Numbered from the stretch's first letter, positions 17,911 through 27,030 are shown. The stretch is DNA of 64,000 bases from Rodentibacter haemolyticus (GCF_015356115.1 NZ_CP063056.1:1116001-1180000); one strand, 5' to 3'. Notes: generated by a model from the letters alone, not told the origin. Numbers and translations: made by a program.

Positions 17911-18627
17911 ATGGCAGCACCGCAAATTCTCATTGTTGAAGATGAGGCTGTTACCCGCAATACATTAAAAGGCATTTTTGAAGGGGAAGGCTATATCGTT
18001 CTTGAAGCGCAAGACGGCACGGAAATGCATCAAATCTTGAACGATAATGCTGTTAATCTTGTTGTAATGGATATTAATTTGCCGGGTAAAAACGGACTTT
18101 TATTAGCACGGGAATTACGTGAATATGCCAACCTACCGCTTATTTTTCTAACCGGACGAGATAATGAAGTAGATAAGATTTTAGGCTTAGAAATCGGTGC
18201 GGACGATTACTTGACTAAGCCTTTTAACCCTCGAGAATTAACTATTCGTGCGCGCAATTTACTGCACCGTGCGATGTTACAACACGAAAAGGAAAACACG
18301 AGTCACGAACGTGATTCTTATCGTTTCAACGGTTGGACGCTAGACTTAAATAGCCATAATTTAATTACCCCGGAGGGAGAAGAATTTAAACTTCCGCGCA
18401 GTGAGTTTCGTGCAATGGTACATTTCTGTGAAAATCCGGGAAAATTACAAACCCGTGAAGAACTTCTAAAAAGAATGACCGGTCGCGAACTAAAACCGCA
18501 GGATCGTACGGTGGATGTAACCACTCGCCGCATTCGTAAACATTTCGAAGATCACCCTAATACACCGGAAATAATTGCAACGGTTCACGGAGAAGGTTAT
18601 CGTTTTTGCGGTGAGCTGGAATCATAA
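17911..18627 (+). CDS. arcA: aerobic respiration response regulator ArcA
   Basis: 238 residues, OmpR family. The receiver domain carries the acidic pocket (VEDEA), phospho-acceptor Asp in VMDINLPGKNG, LTGRD and the TKPFN lysine loop. The C-terminal winged helix ends TVHGEGYRFCGEL. The sequence is close to enterobacterial ArcA in length and motifs. With the sensor ArcB (not in this window) it represses respiratory genes at low oxygen. An FNR-like site and an uptake sequence lie upstream, and a terminator follows. Confidence 0.95.
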   Translation: MAAPQILIVEDEAVTRNTLKGIFEGEGYIVLEAQDGTEMHQILNDNAVNLVVMDINLPGKNGLLLARELREYANLPLIFLTGRDNEVDKILGLEIGADDYLTKPFNPRELTIRARNLLHRAMLQHEKENTSHERDSYRFNGWTLDLNSHNLITPEGEEFKLPRSEFRAMVHFCENPGKLQTREELLKRMTGRELKPQDRTVDVTTRRIRKHFEDHPNTPEIIATVHGEGYRFCGELES

Positions 18628-18644
18628 AAAATCTATAAAATCTA

Positions 18645-18668
18645 AAAGGGCTGAATATCCGGCCCTTT
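18645..18668 (+). terminator. terminator after arcA
   Basis: AAAGGGC and GCCCTTT form the stem around a short loop, followed by TCTTTTCTCTTTT. It starts 17 bases past the stop codon. Confidence 0.85.
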
Positions 18669-18750
18669 CTTTTCTCTTTTATTTACCTCAATTTTGCGAT
18701 CAAAGCGCATATTCGGTAAAATCGGCAAAAATTCAAAAATATAGCAAATT

Positions 18751-19233
18751 ATGACAAAGAAAAAACTCAAACCCGGTTCAAACACGATCGCCTTGAATAA
18801 ACGAGCCCGACATGATTATTTCATTGAAGATGAAATCGAGGCGGGGCTTGAACTGCAGGGCTGGGAAGTAAAATCTATGCGTGCAGGCAAAGCCAATATT
18901 AGTGATAGCTACATTATTTTCAAAAATGGGGAAGCTTATTTATTCGGCGCGACAATTCAGCCTTTAAGCTTAGCTTCAACACACGTGGTGTGCGATCCCA
19001 CCCGAACCCGTAAGTTATTACTGAATAAGCGGGAATTAGAATCCCTTTTCGGTAAATCCGGTCGGGACGGTTTTACGATTGTTGCACTCGCACTTTACTG
19101 GAAAGGCGCTTGGGCAAAAATCAAAGTCGGCTTGGCAAAAGGTAAAAAACTACACGACAAACGTGATGACATTAAAGATCGCGAATGGAAAGTGGCGAAA
19201 GAACGCATTATGAAAAATGCACGTCGCGGATAA
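18751..19233 (+). CDS. smpB: SsrA (tmRNA)-binding protein SmpB
   Basis: 160 residues, the usual length. It binds tmRNA and brings it to stalled ribosomes for trans-translation. Family motifs include NKRARHDYFIEDEIEAGLEL, GWEVKSMRAGKANISDSY, the RTRKLLLNKRE strand and the basic C-terminal tail (KGKKLHDKRDDIKDREW) that enters the ribosome. The ssrA gene itself is not in the window. It converges with obgE on the opposite strand, sharing a bidirectional terminator made of two opposed uptake sequences. Confidence 0.97.
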   Translation: MTKKKLKPGSNTIALNKRARHDYFIEDEIEAGLELQGWEVKSMRAGKANISDSYIIFKNGEAYLFGATIQPLSLASTHVVCDPTRTRKLLLNKRELESLFGKSGRDGFTIVALALYWKGAWAKIKVGLAKGKKLHDKRDDIKDREWKVAKERIMKNARRG

Positions 19234-19244
19234 TCAGAAAAAGA

Positions 19245-19286
19245 AAAAGTGCGGTCGGATTTATACTCAAATCTGACCGCACTTTT
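19245..19286. terminator. bidirectional terminator from an inverted pair of uptake sequences
   Basis: AAAGTGCGGTC at about 19247-19257 and GACCGCACTTT at about 19274-19284 form a long stem extended by GATTT/AAATC. A-runs and T-runs lie on either side. It serves both smpB and obgE, a well-known arrangement of uptake sequences in this family. Confidence 0.85.
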
Positions 19287-19297
19287 GTTAGAAAGAA

Positions 19298-20470
19298 TTA
19301 TGGTTTGTAAATAAACTCTATTCCCTCATCGTCTTCCTCTGTCCAATCCTCATCCCAATCATCTTCGTCATCGAACTGATGTTCTGCCAATTGTTCCTGG
19401 TGATAATCTTCCCACTTGAATTTCACTTCTTCCGGAGAAACCTGTTGTTCTTCTACTTCACGTGGATGCGCTTCAATAAAATCCATAATATCGCGACATA
19501 ATGCCGGTACATTTTTACCTGTTGCAGCAGAAATAAGGTAATAATCTTCATCCCAACCTAAGCGCTCAGCAATTTCTTTGACCCGCTCATCAGCTTCGTC
19601 ATCACTCATCGTATCAATTTTATTGAACACCAACCAACGCGGTTTTTCAGCCAATTTCTCGCTATATTGGAAGAGTTCGGATTCAATGATGGCGATATTA
19701 TCTGCCGGATCAGAACCGTCAATCGGCTGAATATCCACAAGATGAATCAATACACGGCAACGTTCTAAGTGTTTCAAGAAACGAATACCTAAGCCGGCGC
19801 CATCTGCCGCCCCTTCAATTAAACCGGGAATATCGGCAACCACAAAGCTGTGCGCCTCATCCACCTTCACTACACCTAAACTTGGCACTAAAGTTGTAAA
19901 CGGATAATCCGCTACTTTCGGTTTCGCCGCTGAAACGGCTCGAATAAACGTGGATTTACCGGCATTAGGTAAGCCAAGCATCCCCACATCGGCAAGTAAC
20001 ATTAATTCTAGCAATAAATCACGTTTCTCACCCGGTGTACCCATGGTTTTTTGCCGTGGTGCGCGGTTTACGGAGGATTTAAAACGGGTATTCCCCAAAC
20101 CATGATAACCCCCTTTTGCCACTAACATTTTTTGTCCGTGTTTAATTAAATCACCTAAGATTTCTTTGGTATCGTTATCAATCGCCCTTGTTCCAACCGG
20201 AACCTGCAAAATAATATCTTTACCACGGCGACCTGTACAATCCGAACTGCGTCCGTTCTCACCACGTTCGGCAGCAAAACGTTTGTTAAAACGATAATCA
20301 ATCAATGTGTTGAGATTTTCATCAGCCATTAAATAGACATCACCGCCGTCTCCGCCGTCTCCGCCGTCAGGCCCTCCCTTCGGGATAAATTTTTCACGGC
20401 GAAAACTGACACAACCGTTACCGCCATCACCGGCTTCTACACGAATGAGGGATTCATCAATAAATTTCAT
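19298..20470 (-). CDS. obgE: GTPase ObgE/CgtA
   Basis: 390 residues from ATG at 20470, which has GGAGAA nine bases upstream; the open frame extends 9 codons further but the family starts MKFIDE. The N-terminal Obg glycine-rich domain (GGPDGGDGGDGGDVYL) is followed by the G domain with LPNAGKSTFI (P-loop), DIPGLIEG and FNKID motifs. The C-terminal tail is very acidic (DDEDDWDEDWTEEDDE), as in gammaproteobacterial Obg. It acts in ribosome assembly and the stringent response and is essential in most bacteria. It precedes an unrelated membrane gene, separated by a MITE-like element. Confidence 0.96.
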   Translation of the reverse strand: MKFIDESLIRVEAGDGGNGCVSFRREKFIPKGGPDGGDGGDGGDVYLMADENLNTLIDYRFNKRFAAERGENGRSSDCTGRRGKDIILQVPVGTRAIDNDTKEILGDLIKHGQKMLVAKGGYHGLGNTRFKSSVNRAPRQKTMGTPGEKRDLLLELMLLADVGMLGLPNAGKSTFIRAVSAAKPKVADYPFTTLVPSLGVVKVDEAHSFVVADIPGLIEGAADGAGLGIRFLKHLERCRVLIHLVDIQPIDGSDPADNIAIIESELFQYSEKLAEKPRWLVFNKIDTMSDDEADERVKEIAERLGWDEDYYLISAATGKNVPALCRDIMDFIEAHPREVEEQQVSPEEVKFKWEDYHQEQLAEHQFDDEDDWDEDWTEEDDEGIEFIYKP

Positions 20471-20511
20471 TAAAAATTCTCCAAAATCGAACCGCACTTT
20501 TATGCTATTTC

Positions 20512-20678
20512 AGTATTATGAGCACCTGCACAAATCATAGTAAGATGCCGTTAGACGAAGCCGTAACGCACCAATAGAGGGTTAATGATGAAATGGTGCG
20601 TTACGCAAAGCTTAATGCACCTTACCCTCGATAAATATTGTATATAAAATTCTCTTTGTGCGACTGATACATAATACC
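20512..20678. repeat. MITE-like element, GGTATTATG family, copy 1
   Basis: 167 bp with imperfect terminal inverted repeats: AGTATTATGAGCACCTGCAC on the left and the complement of GGTATTATGTATCAGTCGCA on the right. The interior carries inverted GGTGCGTTACG modules, not the GTGGGCAA module found in the copy at 34241. The ten bases on each side (ATGCTATTTC and GCACTATTTC) share seven positions and may be an old target duplication. No coding frame. Confidence 0.75.
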
Positions 20679-20681
20679 GCA

Positions 20682-21605
20682 CTATTTCACATTATGCGGT
20701 GATAATAATTTATGTCCAACTGCAGATAAAATTGCTCCGCATACTACAATAAACGCCCCAATATAGCTAACAGTATTTAGTTTCGGTAGGGCAAAGTACT
20801 CAGGGCTAAAAAGATGTGCAAGATGAGAAAATAAAATAGTGAAAAGCGGTACAAGTGTTACCACCACACTCACTTTTGAAACATCCCAGCGATTCAATGC
20901 CTCGGCATAAGAACCATAGCCAATTAGGGTATTCAAACAACAATAAATAAAACAACCAAGCGTAAAAGGGGTTAATGCTTGTACCTGCGAAAACTCAGCC
21001 ATTGGGGTGAACACGATAACACAACCAAAATACATCATTAATAAAATTTGTTGTGAACTGAATCTACGCAACATGAGTTTTTGCGCCATACCATATGCAA
21101 CCCATATCAAGGCAGCACTTACACTTAATATCACACCGATGGAATATTGGTTCAGACCACTGAATACATCAAAACGATCGTTAAAGAATAATCCTAAACC
21201 TGCTAATAAAAGCAAGATCCCGATCTTTTGGTGTAATCCTAGCTTTTCTTTAAAAATAAAGACACCGCAAAGCAACATACCAAAGGAAGATAAATGGATG
21301 AAAATCTGTGCGACCGAGGGATCAATATAATTAAGTGAACTGCTGAATAATAAAAAATTTCCTGCAAGCCCAAGCACACCGATAACAACCAGCCAGCCAT
21401 ATCGCCCGATTTTAGCCAATTCCGGCAATTTCTTTTTGTAAGCAAGCAATAACAACAATGCAAGTGTTGCAACAACAAAACGATACCAGACTATCGTTTG
21501 TGCGTTCATCGCTGAAAGAACTTGTTTCAGTGCTAAAGGTAGTGAGCCCCACGCCATCGCGGTAATTAAAGCAAAGATAAAGCCCAAGAATGGTTGTTGT
21601 TTCAT
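20682..21605 (-). CDS. EamA/DMT-family transporter
   Basis: 307 residues with ten hydrophobic helices in two EamA repeats. The first begins FLGFIFALITAMAWGSLPLA and the second QYSIGVILSVSAALIWVAYG. Drug/metabolite transporters of this family move amino acids, metabolites or drugs across the inner membrane; the substrate cannot be read from sequence. It lies between rpmA and obgE, as in H. influenzae. Its stop codon is three bases from the MITE-like element, so its own 3' flank was probably reshaped by that insertion. Confidence 0.88.
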   Translation of the reverse strand: MKQQPFLGFIFALITAMAWGSLPLALKQVLSAMNAQTIVWYRFVVATLALLLLLAYKKKLPELAKIGRYGWLVVIGVLGLAGNFLLFSSSLNYIDPSVAQIFIHLSSFGMLLCGVFIFKEKLGLHQKIGILLLLAGLGLFFNDRFDVFSGLNQYSIGVILSVSAALIWVAYGMAQKLMLRRFSSQQILLMMYFGCVIVFTPMAEFSQVQALTPFTLGCFIYCCLNTLIGYGSYAEALNRWDVSKVSVVVTLVPLFTILFSHLAHLFSPEYFALPKLNTVSYIGAFIVVCGAILSAVGHKLLSPHNVK

Positions 21606-21710
21606 ACTTATTCCTTATGTTTGTTGCTACTCACAATAAATTTATATAAATCTTCAGTGGTTATACATTAGATCCTAAAGTTACGGAATGCAAGGATGAT
21701 CCAAAAAATA

Positions 21711-21738
21711 AAACGCCCCACATATTTGTAGGGCGTTT
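21711..21738 (-). terminator. terminator after rpmA
   Basis: AAACGCCC and GGGCGTTT pair across a 12-base loop. On the minus strand the stem is followed by TTATTTTTT. It lies 20 bases past the rpmA stop codon. Confidence 0.85.
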
Positions 21739-21757
21739 CACTCAAATAGGTTTTAAA

Positions 21758-22015
21758 TTACTCAGTAACAATACTTACGTATTTACGGCTTTTTTCGCCT
21801 TTTACTTCAAATTTAACTTTACCGTCTGCCGTTGCAAATAGGGTGTGATCTTTACCCATACCTACATTGCTACCTGCATGGAATTTAGTACCACGCTGAC
21901 GAACAATGATACTACCTGCTAACACAGACTCGCCACCGAAACGTTTAACACCAAGGCGTTTAGCTTCAGAATCGCGACCGTTACGAGTTGAACCACCAGC
22001 TTTTTTAGTTGCCAT
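21758..22015 (-). CDS. rpmA: 50S ribosomal protein L27
   Basis: 85 residues. The N-terminus MATKKAGGSTRNGRDSEAKR is the conserved L27 extension that reaches the peptidyl-transferase centre, followed by GGESVLAGSIIVRQRGTKFH. It lies 19 bases downstream of rplU on the same strand, the near-universal L21-L27 operon. A terminator follows. Confidence 0.98.
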   Translation of the reverse strand: MATKKAGGSTRNGRDSEAKRLGVKRFGGESVLAGSIIVRQRGTKFHAGSNVGMGKDHTLFATADGKVKFEVKGEKSRKYVSIVTE

Positions 22016-22034
22016 CTACTTGATCTCCCTGAAA

Positions 22035-22346
22035 TTATGCTTGAATCCCAGTGATTTTCACTTCGGTGAACCACTGACGATGACCTTGTTGTTTACGGCT
22101 GTGTTTACGACGACGGAATTTAACGATTTTTACTTTCTCGCCACGACCTTGTGCAACCACTTCAGCCACTACTTTTGCGCCGGCAACTACCGGTGCACCA
22201 ATTTTTACATCTTCACCATTAACGACCATCAACACTGAATCAAACTCAACTGTTGAGCCGGTTGCAAGTTCAAGTTTTTCTAAACGAACAACTTGTCCTT
22301 CGCTAACACGGTGTTGTTTACCGCCACTTTGGAAAACTGCGTACAT
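22035..22346 (-). CDS. rplU: 50S ribosomal protein L21
   Basis: 103 residues from the ATG at 22346 (MYAVFQSGGKQHRVSEGQVV), the standard start of L21. A longer open frame runs to 22553 but its extra residues are not family-like, so it is rejected. L21 binds 23S rRNA domain I. The C-terminal KFRRRKHSRKQQGHRQWFT is characteristic. The promoter region lies in the 200-base divergent interval shared with ispB, which also holds an uptake sequence. Confidence 0.97.
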   Translation of the reverse strand: MYAVFQSGGKQHRVSEGQVVRLEKLELATGSTVEFDSVLMVVNGEDVKIGAPVVAGAKVVAEVVAQGRGEKVKIVKFRRRKHSRKQQGHRQWFTEVKITGIQA

Positions 22347-22562
22347 AAATACTCCGCTTAACTGTGCTTTTCTGCACTTTGCAGTCCGCACTTCAAAATT
22401 CACATAAAATAGGTCGCAAATTCTACGGAAAAAACGATCCCATAGCAAGGGTTTATTTGTAATAAAATAAAAAAATTCCCTTTTCCGGTGGTTTGATTTC
22501 AGAAAGCCTGAAAATTCAGTTAAAATACACCGCACTTTTACCTTAGAAGCCAATCAAAAGAG

Positions 22563-23552
22563 ATGAAAAAACAAGATTTAATGGACATGCAATCTATTCA
22601 GCAATTAGTTGATCCGGATATGCAGAAAGTGAATCAAAATATTCTTACTCAATTAAATTCCGATGTGGCATTAATAAGCCAACTCGGTTTCTATATTGTG
22701 CAAGGCGGCGGAAAAAGGATCCGTCCTTTGATCGCCATACTTGCCGCACGATCTTTAGGGTTTGAAGGATCGCAAACGATCACTTGCGCAACCTTTGTCG
22801 AATTTATTCACACCGCCTCTTTATTGCACGATGATGTCGTAGATGAATCCGATATGCGTCGTGGGCGTGCTACCGCCAATGCGGAATTCGGCAATGCCGC
22901 AAGCGTATTGGTCGGAGATTTTATTTACACGCGGGCATTTCAGTTGGTTGCACAATTGGAATCTTTAAAAATCCTACGCATTATGGCAGATGCAACCAAT
23001 GTACTGGCGGAAGGCGAAGTCCAACAATTAATGAACGTCAATGATCCTGAAACCAGTGAAGCGAATTATATGCGTGTGATTTACAGCAAAACCGCACGTT
23101 TATTTGAAGTTGCAGGACAAGCCGCCGCCATTGTTGCCGGCGCAACGGAAGCACAAGAGAAAGCCTTACAGGATTACGGTCGTTATCTCGGCACCGCATT
23201 CCAACTGGTGGATGACGTATTGGATTATAGCGCAAACGCCCAAGCACTCGGAAAAAATGTGGGCGATGATTTGGCGGAAGGAAAACCGACGCTTCCTCTA
23301 TTGCACGCAATGCGAAATGGAAATGAGCGGCAAGCGACACTTATCCGTGAAGCTATTGAGCAAGGCGGTAAACGAGAAGCTATCGATGAAGTGCTTGCCA
23401 TTATGGCAGAGCATAAATCGTTGGATTATTCTATGGCGCAGGCAAAACAAGAGGCACAAAAAGCCGTTGATGCAATTGCTATTTTGCCGGAAAGCGAATA
23501 CAAACAGGCCTTGATTTCTTTAGCTTATTTATCCGTAGATAGAACCTATTAA
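22563..23552 (+). CDS. ispB: octaprenyl diphosphate synthase
   Basis: 329 residues. It extends farnesyl diphosphate with isopentenyl units to make the side chain of ubiquinone/menaquinone. Both aspartate-rich motifs are present: LLHDDVVDESDMRRG near residue 85 and QLVDDVLDY near residue 215. GGGKRIRP near the N-terminus binds diphosphate. It is divergent from rplU-rpmA, the order seen across gammaproteobacteria. ATG at 22563 follows a modest purine-rich site (AAAAGAG). Confidence 0.95.
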   Translation: MKKQDLMDMQSIQQLVDPDMQKVNQNILTQLNSDVALISQLGFYIVQGGGKRIRPLIAILAARSLGFEGSQTITCATFVEFIHTASLLHDDVVDESDMRRGRATANAEFGNAASVLVGDFIYTRAFQLVAQLESLKILRIMADATNVLAEGEVQQLMNVNDPETSEANYMRVIYSKTARLFEVAGQAAAIVAGATEAQEKALQDYGRYLGTAFQLVDDVLDYSANAQALGKNVGDDLAEGKPTLPLLHAMRNGNERQATLIREAIEQGGKREAIDEVLAIMAEHKSLDYSMAQAKQEAQKAVDAIAILPESEYKQALISLAYLSVDRTY

Positions 23553-23603
23553 CTTTTGATACAAAATTAACATTTTAGGAAAATCTTTCCCTATATTAAC
23601 GTT

Positions 23604-24335
23604 ATGAATAACACCGAAAATTCAACGCAAAGTGCGGTCAATTTCCAGCCTAAAATACGCAAACAAAAAGTGCGTAAAGATCCTAACGCCCCTTTTGTTC
23701 GTGAAAAATTAACCCTACCCGACGGACACAATAAATTACTTCTTCACTCTTGCTGTGCGCCTTGCTCCGGTGAAGTGATGGAAGCAATCCTTGCCTCCGG
23801 TATCGACTTTACCATTTATTTTTACAATCCGAATATTCATCCGTTAAAGGAATATTTAATTCGTAAGGAAGAAAACATTCGCTTCGCTCAAAAGTTTGGC
23901 ATTCCCTTTATTGATGCGGATTACGATCGCCAAAATTGGTTCGATCGTGCGAAAGGTATGGAATGGGAACCGGAACGTGGAATTCGTTGTACGATGTGTT
24001 TCGATATGCGTTTTGAAAAAGCCGCGGAATATGCTCATGAGCACGGTTTCCCTGTTTTCACAAGTTGTCTCGGAATCTCTCGTTGGAAAGATATGAACCA
24101 AATCAACGGTTGCGGACATCGTGCGGCAGAAAAGTATGATGACGTGATTTATTGGGATTACAACTGGCGCAAAGAAGGCGGTTCACAACGAATGATCGAA
24201 ATCAGCAAGCGTGAACGTTTTTATCAACAAGAATATTGCGGCTGTGTGTATTCGTTACGTGATAGCAACAAATGGCGTGAAGAAACGGGTCGTCAAAAAA
24301 TTGAAATAGGAAAACTATATTATGCGCCGGATTAA
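23604..24335 (+). CDS. queH: epoxyqueuosine reductase QueH
   Basis: 243 residues of the former DUF208 family. It reduces epoxyqueuosine to queuosine in tRNA, replacing QueG. The iron-sulfur and metal Cys motifs are intact: LLLHSCCAPCSGE near residue 50, CTMCFDMRFEKAAEYA, CLGISRWKDMNQINGCG and the late EYCGCVYSL. The N-terminal 30 residues are basic and variable and contain an uptake sequence in the coding DNA. It follows ispB by about 50 bases and ends at a terminator. Confidence 0.92.
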   Translation: MNNTENSTQSAVNFQPKIRKQKVRKDPNAPFVREKLTLPDGHNKLLLHSCCAPCSGEVMEAILASGIDFTIYFYNPNIHPLKEYLIRKEENIRFAQKFGIPFIDADYDRQNWFDRAKGMEWEPERGIRCTMCFDMRFEKAAEYAHEHGFPVFTSCLGISRWKDMNQINGCGHRAAEKYDDVIYWDYNWRKEGGSQRMIEISKRERFYQQEYCGCVYSLRDSNKWREETGRQKIEIGKLYYAPD

Positions 24336-24367
24336 AACTCGGTGAAAAATAACCGCACTTTCCAAGA

Positions 24368-24396
24368 AATACCGATGATAATGTCGGTATTTTTTA
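24368..24396 (+). terminator. terminator after queH
   Basis: AATACCGA and TCGGTATT form an 8-bp stem with an 8-base loop, followed by TTTTTATT. Confidence 0.85.
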
Positions 24397-24424
24397 TTAA
24401 AGATAAACAGATAGAGGATAAACA

Positions 24425-24841
24425 ATGGAAGAAAACCAAATGGAGAAATTCCCTAATATCATAACAAACATACTAAAAATCATACTAAGTACCGCATTGA
24501 TTGCTTTAGCGATTGTACTTACTATTGCTTTAGCAAAAATTACTTATTCTCTTGCCTTGATGGTGATAAGCCCTTCGACCGTTGTGCCTTATGCCTTAGC
24601 TGAACAAGCCGTAATGTTTTTCTTATACTTCGGATTTATCGGCTTGATCGTGCAATATTTTAAAAGCGGTTATCACTTCCCTTTACGCTATTTTATTTAT
24701 TCGGGGATCACCGCAATGCTACGTTTTATTATCGTTATACACGAAAGCGCGCTAGATACGATTTTATTCGCCGGAGCCATCCTCATTATGGTGATAGCAC
24801 TTTGTTTGATACTTTATTCCGATAAACTACGAAATATCTAG
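24425..24841 (+). CDS. psiE: PsiE-family membrane protein
   Basis: 138 residues with four hydrophobic helices. The spacing and the central FKSGYHFPLRYFIYSGITAM followed by RFIIVIHE match the PsiE (phosphate-starvation-inducible) family. PsiE is an inner-membrane protein of unknown reaction, regulated by phosphate and cAMP in E. coli. AGAGG lies about 8 bases upstream of the ATG. It stands alone between a terminator and a bidirectional terminator shared with the convergent tRNA-Ala gene. Confidence 0.8.
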   Translation: MEENQMEKFPNIITNILKIILSTALIALAIVLTIALAKITYSLALMVISPSTVVPYALAEQAVMFFLYFGFIGLIVQYFKSGYHFPLRYFIYSGITAMLRFIIVIHESALDTILFAGAILIMVIALCLILYSDKLRNI

Positions 24842-24849
24842 AAAAAGAA

Positions 24850-24873
24850 AACGCACTGTAAACACAGTGCGTT
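24850..24873. terminator. bidirectional terminator between psiE and tRNA-Ala
   Basis: AACGCACTGT and ACAGTGCGTT form a perfect 10-bp stem with a 4-base loop, with A-rich and T-containing flanks on the two sides. Confidence 0.8.
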
Positions 24874-24881
24874 GATAAATT

Positions 24882-24958
<77 letters not shown>

Positions 24959-24970
24959 AAAAGCGGTGCT

Positions 24971-24999
24971 ATCTTAAATTTTGCCGCAACCGCTGTCAA
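24971..24999 (-). promoter_or_regulatory. tRNA-Ala promoter
   Basis: On the minus strand, TTGACA and TAAGAT are separated by 17 bases. A GC-rich discriminator (GCACCGC) follows, typical of stable-RNA promoters under stringent control. Confidence 0.8.
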
Positions 25000-25035
25000 T
25001 ATGAAATTATCTTGAAAAGATCAGACGATTAAATA

Positions 25036-26478
25036 TTAATCATTTTGCGACTTAATAAAATCAATCGCACGTTGAATACGGGCAAGTACACGTTCACGAC
25101 CAATGCCGACTAAAGTTACATCCATTGATGGCGACTGACCCGAACCGGTAACCGCTACACGCAACGGCATACCGACTTTCCCCATTCCTACTTCAAGCTC
25201 AGCAGCGGTTTGTTCAATCGCTTCATGAGTAGAATGTAAATCCCAAGCGGAAAGTGCGGTCAATTTTTCTTTTACTTTTTCAAGGGCTTCAACAGCAGTA
25301 CCTTTGAAATATTTTTTCACGGCCGCTTCATCAAAAGTATCAAATTCTTCAAAGAAATAACGGCTTGCCATCGCCATTTCCTTTAATGTTTTGCAACGTT
25401 CGGCAAGCATTGTCACAATTTCACTCAACGCAGGCCCGCTGCTTGTATCAATACCCTGATCTTTATAATGCCATTCAAGATGTTTCGCTACATACTCCGG
25501 CGGTAATTCACGGATATAGTGATGGTTCAACCACAAGAGTTTGTCGGTATTAAAGGCACTTGCCGATTTACTCACGTGATCAAGTTCAAAATATTGAATC
25601 ATTTCTTCACGACTAAAAATTTCTTGATCACCATGCCCCCAACCTAAACGCACAAGGTAATTAATGAGCGCTTCCGGCAAATAACCTTCATCACGGTATT
25701 GCATCACACTCACCGCACCATGACGTTTTGAAAGTTTTTGACCATCATCACCGTTGATCATTGAAACGTGTGCATAAATCGGAATCGGTGCACCGATAGC
25801 TTTGAGGATATTAATTTGACGAGGCGTATTATTAATATGATCTTCACCACGCACCACATGAGTAATGCCCATATCCCAGTCATCTACCACTACACAGAAA
25901 TTATAGGTCGGTGAACCGTCCGTGCGGCGAATAATGAGATCATCCAATTCACTGTTGCTAATTTCAATGCGTCCCCGCACGGCATCATCAAATATGACCG
26001 AGCCTTCCGTCGGATTTTTGAAACGAACGACGTGCGGTTCATTCGGTGAATGGCCGTGATCGTGCAAACAACGGCGATCATAACGTGGTTTTTCTTTATT
26101 TTGTTCTTGTGTATTACGAAGAGCGTCCAAACGTTCCTTAGAACAGTAGCAACGATATGCCAAACCTTGTTCAAGCATTTCATCAATAACTTGGTTATAG
26201 CGATCAAAACGTTCGGTTTGGTAATAAGGCCCATGCTCCCAAGCCAGATTTAACCATTCCATTCCTTCCAAAATCGCAGCCGTGGCTTCCGGCGTAGAAC
26301 GTTCCAAATCCGTATCTTCAATACGCAATACAAATTCGCCGTGATTATGTTTTGCGAATAACCAAGAATAAAGCGCAGTACGCGCCCCACCTACGTGTAA
26401 ATAACCGGTAGGGCTAGGGGCAAAGCGGGTACGCACTTTCACATTCGGATCTAAATCAAAAGGAGCTGCTAATTTCAT
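25036..26478 (-). CDS. gltX: glutamyl-tRNA synthetase
   Basis: 480 residues, class I synthetase. It charges tRNA-Glu. The HIGH-type motif is FAPSPTGYLHVGGARTALYS near residue 20 and the KMSKS-type motif is KLSKRHGAVSV near residue 255; RIEDTDLERS follows the first motif. The C-terminal half is the usual anticodon-binding helical cage. It lies between two tRNA loci (Ala downstream, Val array divergently upstream). An uptake sequence lies inside the C-terminal coding part. Confidence 0.97.
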   Translation of the reverse strand: MKLAAPFDLDPNVKVRTRFAPSPTGYLHVGGARTALYSWLFAKHNHGEFVLRIEDTDLERSTPEATAAILEGMEWLNLAWEHGPYYQTERFDRYNQVIDEMLEQGLAYRCYCSKERLDALRNTQEQNKEKPRYDRRCLHDHGHSPNEPHVVRFKNPTEGSVIFDDAVRGRIEISNSELDDLIIRRTDGSPTYNFCVVVDDWDMGITHVVRGEDHINNTPRQINILKAIGAPIPIYAHVSMINGDDGQKLSKRHGAVSVMQYRDEGYLPEALINYLVRLGWGHGDQEIFSREEMIQYFELDHVSKSASAFNTDKLLWLNHHYIRELPPEYVAKHLEWHYKDQGIDTSSGPALSEIVTMLAERCKTLKEMAMASRYFFEEFDTFDEAAVKKYFKGTAVEALEKVKEKLTALSAWDLHSTHEAIEQTAAELEVGMGKVGMPLRVAVTGSGQSPSMDVTLVGIGRERVLARIQRAIDFIKSQND

Positions 26479-26604
26479 TTTCTAACCTATCTTTAATCAA
26501 AATATTGCCCGCTATTCTACTACGACTGCATTCACATCTAAATAAGTAAAGCTGCTTTTTATGCTTATTTTTACAACAATTAATCGCTTTTTTATAAAAA
26601 ATGA

Positions 26605-26632
26605 TTGACTGAAAACACATTATCCCTATAAT
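26605..26632 (+). promoter_or_regulatory. promoter of the tRNA-Val array
   Basis: TTGACT at 26605-26610 and TATAAT at 26627-26632 are separated by 16 bases and lie 18 bases before the first tRNA-Val gene. It probably drives all four genes. Confidence 0.85.
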
Positions 26633-26650
26633 GCCAACCCACAACATTAA

Positions 26651-26726
26651 GGGCGATTAGCTCAGTTGGGAGAGCACCTCCCTTACAAGGAGGGGGTCAC
26701 TGGTTCGAGACCGGTATCGCCCACCA
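26651..26726 (+). tRNA. tRNA-Val (anticodon TAC), copy 1
   Basis: 76 nt with encoded CCA. Acceptor GGGCGAT pairs with ATCGCCC, the anticodon loop TTACAAG gives TAC, and the T arm has GGTTCGAGACC. First of four copies with no visible differences. Confidence 0.97.
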
Positions 26727-26764
26727 CTATCCAAGGTACTTAATGTTGTTAAGTTTGACCAAGC

Positions 26765-26840
26765 GGGCGATTAGCTCAGTTGGGAGAGCACCTCCCTTAC
26801 AAGGAGGGGGTCACTGGTTCGAGACCGGTATCGCCCACCA
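26765..26840 (+). tRNA. tRNA-Val (anticodon TAC), copy 2
   Basis: The gene matches copy 1 base for base across 76 nt. The 38-base spacer before it differs from the other spacers. Confidence 0.97.
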
Positions 26841-26899
26841 CTTCTCTAAAGTGTTCTTTCCGCTCAAACTTTCCCTTTTATTTAAACGCTATCTTAAGT

Positions 26900-26975
26900 G
26901 GGCGATTAGCTCAGTTGGGAGAGCACCTCCCTTACAAGGAGGGGGTCACTGGTTCGAGACCGGTATCGCCCACCA
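26900..26975 (+). tRNA. tRNA-Val (anticodon TAC), copy 3
   Basis: Matches copy 1. The 59-base spacer before it is unrelated to the other spacers, so only the tRNA bodies are being kept alike. Confidence 0.97.
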
Positions 26976-27030
26976 CTTAATTACGTGTTTAAATAAACCG
27001 AAAATTTAAGGATTTAGCCTTAATATTATC

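Noticed and set aside
22347..22553. N-terminal extension of L21
   Set aside because: The extra residues are not found in L21 and the conserved start MYAVFQ is at 22346.
26743..27009. Two open frames reading through the tRNA-Val copies
   Set aside because: The peptide repeats (SSVGRAPPLQGGGHWFETG) are translations of the tRNA genes, a familiar artefact.
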